From Desulfatitalea sp. (GTDB lineage: Bacteria > Desulfobacterota > Desulfobacteria > Desulfobacterales > Desulfosarcinaceae): a DNA stretch of 5,774 nt. Position numbers and translations under genes: made by a program. The stretch covers positions 1 through 5,774 of the forward strand of contig JABDRH010000292.1 of NCBI GenBank assembly GCA_013041835.1, given 5' to 3'. Positions 1 through 5,774 of this stretch are shown piece after piece (position 1 is the first letter of the stretch; every line of letters begins with the position of its first letter). The notes beneath the pieces are model-generated. The model made no database searches and had not been told where the DNA came from. It saw only the letters and a program-made list of their open reading frames with translations.

Positions 1-266
1 GCGTCATGGTGTATGATTTCGTTGAGCTGGTCGGAGATGAGCCGGTCCAGTTCGACGATGCGGGCGTTGATCATGGCCTCGGTGTTCTTGGAAACCTTGA
101 TCTGGCCTTCCATCACTTCCTTGGCGAACTCGCCGATGATTTGCTTGGCCCAGTCGCGCTGGCTGTCGTCGCGCACCATGTTGCTGTCGCTGATGATAGA
201 GTCCAGAAGATTTGCGTCCTGTTCCTGTGCTTGCGCCGCCGGTTGTTGGGTTTGTGCTTCGGTCAT
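1..266 (-). CDS. tssC: TssC, T6SS contractile sheath large subunit (5' part only)
   Basis: This is the N-terminal 88 residues of the large sheath protein (TssC/VipB/ImpC/EvpB family); the gene runs off the window at position 1. I translated it by hand from the ATG at 266-264. It begins MTEAQTQQPAAQAQEQ, a Gln/Ala-rich flexible tail. A short amphipathic stretch NLLDSIIS follows (residues 19-26), then the conserved helical region with DWAKQIIGEFAKEVMEG (about 39-54) and ARIVELDRLISDQLNEI (about 68-84), which is typical of the start of TssC before the sheath core. In the family, TssC pairs with TssB, and the heterodimers polymerise around the Hcp tube in the cytoplasm and contract to fire it. 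The start is fixed by AGGAG five nt upstream. It lies 26 nt after the tssB stop, consistent with co-translation of the two sheath subunits. The family is usually near 490-500 residues, so most of the protein is missing here. Confidence 0.95.
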   Translation of the reverse strand, partial: MTEAQTQQPAAQAQEQDANLLDSIISDSNMVRDDSQRDWAKQIIGEFAKEVMEGQIKVSKNTEAMINARIVELDRLISDQLNEIIHHD

Positions 267-271
267 GGCTG

Positions 272-276
272 CTCCT
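272..276 (-). promoter_or_regulatory. Ribosome binding site of tssC
   Basis: AGGAG on the minus strand, five nt before the ATG at 266. It lies in the 26-nt gap after the tssB stop and supports the chosen tssC start. Confidence 0.8.
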
Positions 277-292
277 TTCGCCCCTGTCTGCG

Positions 293-823
293 CTATTTCG
301 GTTCGTCGCTGTTTTGCGGTTGATCGCCGTCATCTTCCTGCTTGGCGATTTGGGCCAGTTTGTCGGTGCTGGTGATGACATCCTGCAAAAGCGCTTCCAA
401 CCGGTCGTTGCCGTCCAGCTTGGCCAAGAGGTTGTACAGTTTCCTGCGGGCCTCCACCAGTTTGCGGACGGGCTCGACTTGTTCGGCGATGCGCTCGGGG
501 TGGAAATCATCCATGGTGTTGAACTGCAGCTCAACGCGCAACTGGGTGTCGCTTTCCGGTTCGATTTTGTTGTCCACTTTCAGGGTCAGCCGGGGCTTGG
601 TGCCTTTGAGCACTTCGTTGAGGTTGTCGCGGTCCACTTCCACGTATTTGCGCTCCTTGATCGGCGGCAAGGGCTGCTCGGGGTTGCCTGAAAGATCGGA
701 AAGAACGCCGACCACGAAGGGAATTTCCTTTTGTTCAACGGCGTCCCCGGTTTCGACATCGTAGGTAATGTGCACCCGGGGGGGGCGTACGCGTTTCAAT
801 TTATCCTGGGTACTGTCGGCCAT
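293..823 (-). CDS. tssB: TssB, T6SS contractile sheath small subunit
   Basis: Complete 176-residue protein of the TssB/VipA/ImpB family, beginning MADSTQDKLKRVRPPRVHI. Family hallmarks are visible: the basic N-terminal segment RVRPPRVHITYDVETGDA (about 11-28), the signature PFVVGVLSDLSG (35-46), the ERKYVEVDRDN segment (57-67), a beta-rich middle (LTLKVDNKI, LRVELQFNTMDDFHPE, about 79-110) and a C-terminal helix with a Leu-rich face (ARRKLYNLLAKLDGNDRLEALLQDV, 125-149), followed by a charged tail. TssB dimerises with TssC to build the cytoplasmic contractile sheath; the length fits the family (about 160-180). The frame stays open upstream to an ATG at 967 inside tssA, which would add 48 residues. 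I chose the ATG at 823 because AAGGAGG sits five nt before it and because the family normally starts just ahead of the basic segment. Stop is TAG at 295-293. Confidence 0.97.
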   Translation of the reverse strand: MADSTQDKLKRVRPPRVHITYDVETGDAVEQKEIPFVVGVLSDLSGNPEQPLPPIKERKYVEVDRDNLNEVLKGTKPRLTLKVDNKIEPESDTQLRVELQFNTMDDFHPERIAEQVEPVRKLVEARRKLYNLLAKLDGNDRLEALLQDVITSTDKLAQIAKQEDDGDQPQNSDEPK

Positions 824-828
824 GCATT

Positions 829-835
829 CCTCCTT
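829..835 (-). promoter_or_regulatory. Strong ribosome binding site of tssB
   Basis: AAGGAGG on the minus strand, a near-perfect anti-16S match, five nt before the ATG at 823. It is the strongest such site in the window and decides the tssB start against the longer in-frame alternative at 967. Strong initiation fits the high copy number needed for sheath subunits (inference). Confidence 0.85.
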
Positions 836-870
836 GTGGGTTGTTGGGCGAACCGGCTGAGGTTGTGTGC

Positions 871-888
871 CGATCGGTCCGCCAATCG
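871..888 (-). other. Small RNA hairpin in the tssA-tssB gap
   Basis: In the minus-strand transcript, CGATTGG pairs with CCGATCG around a CGGA tetraloop: seven base pairs, one of them G-U. The G-U becomes a C-A mismatch in the plus-strand RNA, so the structure suits only the operon transcript. No U-tract follows, so it is not a Rho-independent terminator. It lies about 48 nt upstream of the tssB start. It may be an mRNA processing or stability element, or it may be chance. Confidence 0.35.
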
Positions 889-921
889 CGTCTCCAAAAA
901 CGGTATCTTGCGTATTATCCT

Positions 922-2238
922 TCAGGCCGTCCGGTAGGCGGCGGCTTTTGTCACGTTCAGCAGGCACAGTTTTTCAAACAGGCCGCGGGCACGCTCGCTG
1001 TCGGTCTTACCGTCTACGATCAGGCAGCGGTAAAGGGTTTCCACCACTTCAGCGATCCAGCAGGGGTGCTCCCACTGTTCGAGTTGCAGGCTCTCGATGA
1101 GTTTGTAGATCTCTTCGGCGATGGGCCGGGCCAGGTCGGCGCGGTCGGCATTGAGGCACAGCTTGGCCAGAAGCAAGTGGTAGCGATTCTTTTCCCGGAT
1201 GGAGGGCGAAAGGGCGGCCTTGGCGAGCAGGGCGTCCATGGCCTCCTTTAGACCGCCGTCGGCCAGGGTGCGCGAGACCTGGCGCCACAGGGCCAATTCG
1301 TCGGCGCGAATGTCTTCGATGGCGCCGGTGGTGCAGGGCTCGACCGAGCCATGGGGCATCTGCCGGACCGCGTGGGTTTGGACCGCCACGGCGGCAGAGT
1401 CATCGCTGGCGTCATCCCCGGGCGCCTCCGGCGGTGCAACCTGGCTTTTGCGTTTTCCCTGGTATATGCCGTTGACTACCCGGGCGCAGGTTTCGAAGGC
1501 CTCGGTCAGTTGGGTGAATCCGGGCGGATTCGGGGCAAAGCATTCGGTCACCACATCGTCCAGGGCGGCCAGCGATGCCTTACATTGCGCAAGGTCCCGT
1601 GACAAATCCCGGTAAAAGGTCACCGAACCGGCGTTAATGGCCGACGCGAAGGCTTCGCCGCTGATCTTGCCCTCGGCCATGAGCGTTTCGCGACGCTTTT
1701 TCTGCTCATTGTCCGCGCTTTGGGCCAGCCCCACCAGGCGGGATTCCTCCCACTGATAGTAGCCGTAACCAGCGGTATGCTCGGGGTCGCACAAGGGGGT
1801 CTGGAAGATCAGCGCGGGCAGCTTTTCATTGAGCAGCATCAGCGGTGTGATGCGGTACTCCATGTCACCGTCTTCCATGAGCGGATGGACGGTGGGCCAA
1901 AATGTCGTCAACAGGCCCCGGATCAAGTCAAAGCCGGCCTTGAGCCCGGCGAAGCCATGCAGGTGTCCCCACGCTTCGGTAAGCCAAACGGCGACGCGTA
2001 AGTCTTTGCTGGTGCGGGCCAGGGTGTCGCCGCCCAACCGGGCCACTTCGCGCCAGTTGGCCGTTTTGATGTCGGTGCGCCACTCGCCCTGCTCAAGCTG
2101 ATCGTCGGACCGCCGGGCCTCCTGGATCCGGTCGTAGATTTCGGAGTAGCGCAGATCCTCACCGGACGGACTGTCGGCGCGAATGGGCGCAAGGAGCGCG
2201 TCGATATTCAACACGGATGAATCATGCGGCGCATTCAT
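922..2238 (-). CDS. tssA: TssA, T6SS assembly/cap protein, VasJ-like C-terminus
   Basis: Complete 438-residue TssA (ImpA family). The N-terminal ImpA_N domain is clear: IDALLAPIRADSPSGEDLRYSEIYDRIQEARRSDD (about 12-46), WREVARLGGDTLARTSKDLRVAVWLTEAW (62-90), the Gly/Leu helix GFAGLKAGFDLIRGLLTTFWPTVHP (95-119) and EYRITPLMLLN (127-137). A helical middle (about 175-262) leads to a linker rich in Ala, Pro and Asp (about 264-300). The C-terminal helical part includes YHLLLAKLCLNADRADLARPIAEEI (353-377) and LEQWEHPCWIAEVVETLYRCL (386-406), which resembles the VC_A0119/VasJ-type ending rather than a short TssA. TssA proteins bind baseplate and sheath/tube components and guide or cap tube-sheath polymerisation in the cytoplasm. 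The start ATG at 2238 overlaps the tagF stop in ATGA. The only Shine-Dalgarno-like sequence (AAGGGGA, 2257-2251) sits 12 nt upstream, so translation probably depends on coupling to tagF. Confidence 0.94.
   Translation of the reverse strand: MNAPHDSSVLNIDALLAPIRADSPSGEDLRYSEIYDRIQEARRSDDQLEQGEWRTDIKTANWREVARLGGDTLARTSKDLRVAVWLTEAWGHLHGFAGLKAGFDLIRGLLTTFWPTVHPLMEDGDMEYRITPLMLLNEKLPALIFQTPLCDPEHTAGYGYYQWEESRLVGLAQSADNEQKKRRETLMAEGKISGEAFASAINAGSVTFYRDLSRDLAQCKASLAALDDVVTECFAPNPPGFTQLTEAFETCARVVNGIYQGKRKSQVAPPEAPGDDASDDSAAVAVQTHAVRQMPHGSVEPCTTGAIEDIRADELALWRQVSRTLADGGLKEAMDALLAKAALSPSIREKNRYHLLLAKLCLNADRADLARPIAEEIYKLIESLQLEQWEHPCWIAEVVETLYRCLIVDGKTDSERARGLFEKLCLLNVTKAAAYRTA
2235..2238 (-). other. 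tagF-tssA ATGA start/stop overlap
   Basis: The ATG of tssA (2238-2236) and the TGA of tagF (2237-2235) share four bases. With only a weak, distant Shine-Dalgarno sequence (AAGGGGA ending 12 nt before the ATG), this is a classic arrangement for termination-reinitiation coupling, tying TssA synthesis to translation of TagF. Confidence 0.85.
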
Positions 2239-2981
2239 AGGACGTTGCTTTCCCCTTGCCAGGTTTCAGGTTCCAAGGACCAAAGCCAGACGAAATCGGC
2301 CGGCTTGAGCAGATCGTCGACGGTGGCCACGGCGATGGATTGCCCTACTTCGCCGATAAATACAGCCGTTGGGGTGGTTTCGGCCCGCTCGGCCACCATG
2401 GCGCTGCACAGGCTTAGCTCACGGGGCAGGTCATCGGCCGCCGTGCGGCTGTCGATCACGCACAACTCTTTCGTGCCCGACCGTCGCGTGGCGATGCCGC
2501 CCGGACGGTAGAGGTTGGCGGAACGGTAGCTGTTCATCTGGTATTCGCGCCAGCGCGCTTCAGGGGGCTGAACCAGGTATAGGGCGTCCGCCAGGGCTTT
2601 CACGCTGTCGTAGCGCGCGGCGGCCACATATTCAAAATGCTTCCAGGTAGCTTCAAAGGCATAAGGCAGCAGTGAGCAGTTGCGCGACCAGTCGGCCAGC
2701 CGGCCGCTGCCCAGGCTCAACAGGGGGAAGCTGCGGCCATAGCTGTCGCAACTGTTGCGCACCAGGCCGCAAACCACTTCATCGCCGGCCCCTTTGGACC
2801 AGAAACGCCACGAGCAGTGCCGTGATTTGATTTTCAGGTCGGCGTCCACATTGGAAAAGCCGGTATCGAGCCACTGAGTAAAGCGTTGAAAGAGCGGCGT
2901 CTGCGTTCCGGCATAGACGAAATCCGCCACGCCGGGGTGTTTGCCCCAAAAAAACCATTGCCATTTGGCGCGATCTCCCAT
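2235..2981 (-). CDS. tagF: TagF, T6SS-associated post-translational regulator
   Basis: Complete 248-residue protein of the TagF family. Recognisable features are an aromatic start and the WGKHPGVADFVYAG segment (12-25), equivalent to the family's YGKLPxxGDFV motif. Next comes FQRFTQWLDTGF (31-42), the domain's first amphipathic helix, and then DSYGRSFPLLSL (79-90), matching the conserved D-x-x-GR-x-FPL motif. The C-terminal half ends in PTAVFIGEVGQSIAVATVDDLLKPADFVWLWSL (204-236). No signal peptide or membrane segment is seen, so it should be cytoplasmic. In Pseudomonas aeruginosa TagF represses T6SS assembly independently of transcription by acting on the Fha scaffold; the role here is inferred from family membership. 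The frame is open upstream to an ATG at 3047 within tssM, but I chose 2981 because AAGGTGA lies seven nt before it and the conserved motif starts soon after. The gene begins 7 nt after the tssM stop and overlaps tssA by 4 nt. Confidence 0.88.
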   Translation of the reverse strand: MGDRAKWQWFFWGKHPGVADFVYAGTQTPLFQRFTQWLDTGFSNVDADLKIKSRHCSWRFWSKGAGDEVVCGLVRNSCDSYGRSFPLLSLGSGRLADWSRNCSLLPYAFEATWKHFEYVAAARYDSVKALADALYLVQPPEARWREYQMNSYRSANLYRPGGIATRRSGTKELCVIDSRTAADDLPRELSLCSAMVAERAETTPTAVFIGEVGQSIAVATVDDLLKPADFVWLWSLEPETWQGESNVL

Positions 2982-2988
2982 GGCTGAA

Positions 2989-2995
2989 TCACCTT
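2989..2995 (-). promoter_or_regulatory. Ribosome binding site of tagF overlapping the tssM stop
   Basis: AAGGTGA on the minus strand, seven nt before the tagF ATG at 2981. Its last three bases are the TGA stop codon of tssM. Ribosomes ending tssM therefore sit on the tagF initiation region, which supports the chosen tagF start and suggests coupling. Confidence 0.7.
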
Positions 2996-5774
2996 GCCGG
3001 CTTGGCGCACTGAACGATGGTGCCGGGCGGCCGCTGCGGTATTGCACGCAGCAGGCGTTTTATGGGTTTTGCCTGGCTTTCGGTCATGCGATAGTTCACC
3101 TCGATCTCATCGACGCGGATGCGGCGCAAATCTGAAAGCTGTTCTGGAAAATGTTTGGCTTTGAAGCGTTTCGATCCTTTTGAAAAATCCCGTAAAAATT
3201 GGCCAAAGGCGCAGTATCCGCTATACCGCCTGCTCAGCGCGAGATTCTCGAACAGAATCTGCAGCACCACGTCACCGTCGTTCATCGGCAGCCATGTGAA
3301 CACTCTTTCCACGGGATACTGCTTGTTCTCCAAGACGGTATCCCCGTCCGGATGTTCTAAAATCAGGCGCGTCATGTAGGGTTTGAGGTGCGCCTCGGCA
3401 TTCACGTCGGTGGGCAAGGCGGTTATGGATACAGCGTAACTCTCCTGGATGGCGCCGCCTGAAGCCACCCACCAGCGGCGGCCCTGTTGAACGTATTTGA
3501 AGAAGTTTTTTTCGAAGGGCACGTGGGCGTCCTGCAGTTCCAGGGGGTAGTAGCCGCGCGATGAGCTTTGTCGAACGAACGGTCCGGCATGGGTCCGCAT
3601 GTACCCTTGCACCAGGCCTTCGTTGCCGAAAAGCAACGTGGCGCGCTTGCGCGAGGAACGAACGCCCTGGACCTTGACGACCACTTCCTGGTCCCAAAGC
3701 TCCTGCAGGTAACAGCCCGATTGGGCAACGCTGAACTGCCACAAGTGGTCCAAGGGGCTCTTGAGCAAACGGCTCAGGGGATCACGGTCGCCGCTGATGT
3801 CGACGGGTGGTCCGGCCGGCGCCAGTGCGGCGGCGAGCTCTTCCAGGGCCCTGTTGGCCGTGTGCAGGGGAGAGGCGCCTTCGGTCGGCGTGGCTTCAAA
3901 GCTTTGGCGAACGATTTTATAGGCGTATCGACTGTCCGTGGTGATGCCGGAAAATGCGGCAATGGCCTGGCGATACTGCCGCAAGGCTTCACCGGCTTTG
4001 GCCAGACGGCTTTGCTCCATGGCGCCCAATGCGATTTTAGCGGCAAAGGCGGTCTTGCCGGACATTTGATTGCCGGCCTGATCCAGGATCTGCCGCGCGG
4101 CCGGCTGATCGCCCAAAGCGCCGACGTCGGCATGGCGCGCGATGCCGAAGTTGCGCACCCGGGTCAGCCACAGGCCGTATTTTTCCTGCGTCTCGGGGGT
4201 GGGCTTCAGGCTGGGCCACGCTTGCGCTTGCGTTTGCGTTTGCGTTTCAAGTGGGGGAAACAGCTCGCCTTCCAGGCGCTCGAGCAACACCGTGTAAGGT
4301 GTTTCATCACCGGTCAGATGTTCGAGGGCAGCTTCCCAATCGGCATCTTCGGCAAACAACTTGGGCCCCTGGTTGAATTGCGCGCAAAAATCGAACCAGG
4401 CGGTGTAATAGGCATCCTGGTACCAGGCGGCGAATTGCGCTTTGGGCTGGGCGATCATCAGCGACTGCCCCACTGCCGTTTCCAGCTCTTCGGTAACGAA
4501 TCGGCCGATGAGTTGTTGGCCCTGTCGTGAGAAGGCCGGTCCCACCGTGGCCATCTCGCTATCGGGTTGGGTGCCGTGCCAGAAGGTGTTCATGCGGACC
4601 ACCCGGTCGTGCAGGTGCCGGTCGGCCCACGTGACCAGCCAGCGCATGTCGCCATGATTCTCGGCGAAAAAGTTGCTCAACAGGCGCTGCATGCCGGCCA
4701 GGCTGCGGTTGAGCGGCTCCACGTCGGTTTGCCAGATCAGATAGTCGATGTAGGCGTTTTTATAGTGACTAAACACTTCATCGGCGGTCTGGCTGCGTTC
4801 TTTTCCAAAGAGCATCAAGGCGTAATCCGGATCGGGCATGGCGGCAAGCCCGGCAGCGTCGGCGCCGTCAAAACGAGCTCTGAGCAGATTGATGCGCCGG
4901 ACGATAAAGGGGATGTATCGCACGGCCGGGTCGGCGTTGTCCTTGTGCCAGCCGCCTTTGGCGATGACGCCTTCGATTCGGTTGTTGATGTCGGCGTCGA
5001 AATGCTCGTGAAACCGGCGGCAATAGCGCTGCTTCAGGGCCGTTTCCAACCGGATGCTGGCGTTGAGCCCCATGCGCGGGCCGCTCCACTCCCGGTTGAT
5101 CTGCATGATGCGTTTGATCTGCGCTCCGAATTCAACCATCATGGCCGTATCGGCCACCGGATCGTTTTTAAACAGGATGGTCTGTTTGTATTCCGGCGCA
5201 ACGGTGTTGATGGCGGTCTTGTTCGCGTGCCAGGCATGGGTCAACAGGATGCACAGCAGCAGGACGGCGGTGGCGAAACCGGTCAGCCACAGGTTTCCGG
5301 TCAGCCGCTGCCAATCCCTGGCGCGTCGGGTGGGGGCATAGAGGGCGCGGTCGGCGGGAAGGATTTTGGCGAAAAAATCATGCAGGAACAGGCCGTGGCC
5401 GGTGCCGGGCAATTCGCGGCTGCCCAGACGGCTGGTGGTATCGGTAATGCTGAGCGCCGTTCGTCCGGACTGCTCACCGCTGCAAAAGTAGATACCCCGC
5501 AAAGGCGGCAACTCCTGGAAGGGGTTGTCCTTGAAGGCGCCGTTGCAAAAGCCGAGCAGGCCGCTGTGCAAACGGGACAGTTCGTCGGGGAAAAGCAGTA
5601 CTTCGGGCTCGAGAAAGTGGCGCTCGCACACTTCCTCCTGGCTGGACAGGATCAGGCGGATATCCTTGAGCTTGTCCACCAGGGTAGCGATGGTCTTGTC
5701 GACGAGCAGCGCAATGTTGGTCTCGCCGTCATGATTCATGAGGCCCATGGCCTGGTCCAGAGCCGATTCACCCG
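2989..5774 (-). CDS. tssM: TssM (IcmF), T6SS inner-membrane/periplasmic complex protein (3' part)
   Basis: The C-terminal 927 residues of an IcmF-family TssM; the frame is open to the window edge, so the ATG at 5748 is internal and not the start. Residues below count from that Met. The cytoplasmic end carries the conserved PPLRGIYFCSGEQSG segment (81-95). FLHDFFAKILPADRALYAPTRRARDWQR (121-148) then leads into one strong hydrophobic helix, GNLWLTGFATAVLLLCILLTHAW (151-173), the third of TssM's usual three membrane segments. The rest is periplasmic: a long helical region (about 180-660), then the C-terminal IcmF-C part with VKVQGVRSSRKRATLLFGNEG, FEKNFFKYV and the ending DEIEVNYRMTES...IKRLLRAIPQRPPGTI. 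With TssL and TssJ, TssM forms the trans-envelope complex. The missing part should hold two membrane helices and the P-loop NTPase-like domain (family knowledge), so NTP binding cannot be judged here. Five cysteines lie in the periplasmic part. Confidence 0.95.
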   Translation of the reverse strand, partial: GESALDQAMGLMNHDGETNIALLVDKTIATLVDKLKDIRLILSSQEEVCERHFLEPEVLLFPDELSRLHSGLLGFCNGAFKDNPFQELPPLRGIYFCSGEQSGRTALSITDTTSRLGSRELPGTGHGLFLHDFFAKILPADRALYAPTRRARDWQRLTGNLWLTGFATAVLLLCILLTHAWHANKTAINTVAPEYKQTILFKNDPVADTAMMVEFGAQIKRIMQINREWSGPRMGLNASIRLETALKQRYCRRFHEHFDADINNRIEGVIAKGGWHKDNADPAVRYIPFIVRRINLLRARFDGADAAGLAAMPDPDYALMLFGKERSQTADEVFSHYKNAYIDYLIWQTDVEPLNRSLAGMQRLLSNFFAENHGDMRWLVTWADRHLHDRVVRMNTFWHGTQPDSEMATVGPAFSRQGQQLIGRFVTEELETAVGQSLMIAQPKAQFAAWYQDAYYTAWFDFCAQFNQGPKLFAEDADWEAALEHLTGDETPYTVLLERLEGELFPPLETQTQTQAQAWPSLKPTPETQEKYGLWLTRVRNFGIARHADVGALGDQPAARQILDQAGNQMSGKTAFAAKIALGAMEQSRLAKAGEALRQYRQAIAAFSGITTDSRYAYKIVRQSFEATPTEGASPLHTANRALEELAAALAPAGPPVDISGDRDPLSRLLKSPLDHLWQFSVAQSGCYLQELWDQEVVVKVQGVRSSRKRATLLFGNEGLVQGYMRTHAGPFVRQSSSRGYYPLELQDAHVPFEKNFFKYVQQGRRWWVASGGAIQESYAVSITALPTDVNAEAHLKPYMTRLILEHPDGDTVLENKQYPVERVFTWLPMNDGDVVLQILFENLALSRRYSGYCAFGQFLRDFSKGSKRFKAKHFPEQLSDLRRIRVDEIEVNYRMTESQAKPIKRLLRAIPQRPPGTIVQCAKPAR
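4219..4248 (-). repeat. Five-unit hexanucleotide tandem repeat inside tssM
   Basis: Five successive 6-bp units in coding orientation: GAAACG, CAAACG, CAAACG, CAAGCG, CAAGCG. They encode ET-QT-QT-QA-QA (TssM residues about 501-510 counted from the internal Met at 5748), between FPPL and WPSLKPTPE. The unit is a multiple of three, so gain or loss of copies keeps the frame and only lengthens or shortens a Gln/Thr/Ala linker in the periplasmic region. Confidence 0.8.

Larger units (their letters stand above)
824..921 (-). other. 98-nt tssA-tssB intergenic spacer
   Basis: This is the only sizeable non-coding gap in the window. It holds the tssB ribosome binding site and the hairpin at 871-888. 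A GATAAT stretch just after the tssA stop (about 914-919) resembles a -10 box, but no acceptable -35 hexamer lies 16-18 nt upstream, so I do not call a promoter. No terminator is visible, so read-through from tssA into tssB is expected. Confidence 0.6.

Noticed and set aside
212..691. A 159-codon plus-strand open frame opposite tssB and the start of tssC.
   Set aside because: Antisense shadow of confidently identified genes, with a composition typical of reverse-complemented coding sequence.
868..890. A sigma-54-like site (TGGC...GGCA) in the tssA-tssB spacer.
   Set aside because: The GG-N10-GC spacing is off by one base, and the resemblance arises from the hairpin sequence.
914..950. A possible sigma-70 promoter for tssB using GATAAT just after the tssA stop.
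   Set aside because: The sequence 16-18 nt upstream is GC-rich coding DNA with no TTGACA-like hexamer; GTGACA occurs but about 29 nt away.
895..955. A Rho-independent terminator after tssA (GC-rich stem near the 3' end plus a T5 run).
   Set aside because: The weak bulged stem is about 20 nt from the T run, and the T run has no stem directly before it.
824..967. A 48-residue N-terminal extension of TssB from an in-frame ATG at 967.
   Set aside because: It would overlap the tssA 3' end and add sequence unlike TssB; AAGGAGG five nt before the ATG at 823 clearly marks the real start.
2982..3047. A 22-residue N-terminal extension of TagF from an in-frame ATG at 3047.
   Set aside because: It lies inside tssM, and a good AAGGTGA site sits 7 nt before the ATG at 2981, just ahead of the conserved TagF motif.
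3568..4530. A 320-codon plus-strand open frame antisense to tssM.
   Set aside because: It lies wholly opposite a clearly recognisable TssM coding region, its translation shows no recognisable domain, and long antisense frames are common in high-GC genes.
1..5774. The idea that the window holds a previously undescribed system, effector or immunity pair.
   Set aside because: Every gene belongs to a known T6SS core or accessory family, and no unassigned gene space is left beyond a 98-nt spacer.

Overview
The window is a single-strand stretch of a type VI secretion system (T6SS) core operon. All five genes lie on the minus strand, so transcription runs from high to low coordinates: tssM (3' part, entering at 5774), tagF, tssA, tssB, tssC (5' part, leaving at position 1). 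Both end genes are cut by the window. No mobile element, RNA gene, CRISPR array or plus-strand gene can be supported. The long plus-strand open frames are antisense shadows of high-GC coding sequence.

Layout by region: 5774-2989 is the end of the TssM cytoplasmic part, its last N-terminal membrane helix and the whole periplasmic region. 2981-2235 is TagF, a small post-translational regulator. 2238-922 is TssA, the cap/baseplate-associated assembly protein, with a VasJ-like C-terminus. 921-824 is the only real intergenic gap (98 nt); it holds a small hairpin and a strong Shine-Dalgarno site for tssB. 823-293 is TssB and 266-1 is the N-terminus of TssC. tssM/tagF are 7 nt apart, tagF/tssA overlap by 4 nt (ATGA), and tssB/tssC are 26 nt apart, so this reads as one transcription unit.

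How the genes work together (family knowledge): TssM is the inner-membrane/periplasmic part of the trans-envelope complex. TssA coordinates baseplate, tube and sheath assembly. TssB and TssC form the contractile sheath. TagF holds the apparatus in check in other bacteria. The TssC N-terminus shows a candidate ClpV-binding helix, which suggests that a clpV gene lies elsewhere in the cluster.

Organism: a Gram-negative proteobacterium-like genome of moderately high GC (about 60 percent by eye). The compact tssM-tagF-tssA-tssB-tssC order and the protein flavour suggest a deltaproteobacterial (Desulfobacterota-type) host. That is an impression, not a demonstrated assignment. The system looks like an ordinary T6SS core rather than a new system. 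The points worth a second look are the regulator placed inside the structural operon, the VasJ-type TssA, and a hexanucleotide repeat within tssM.
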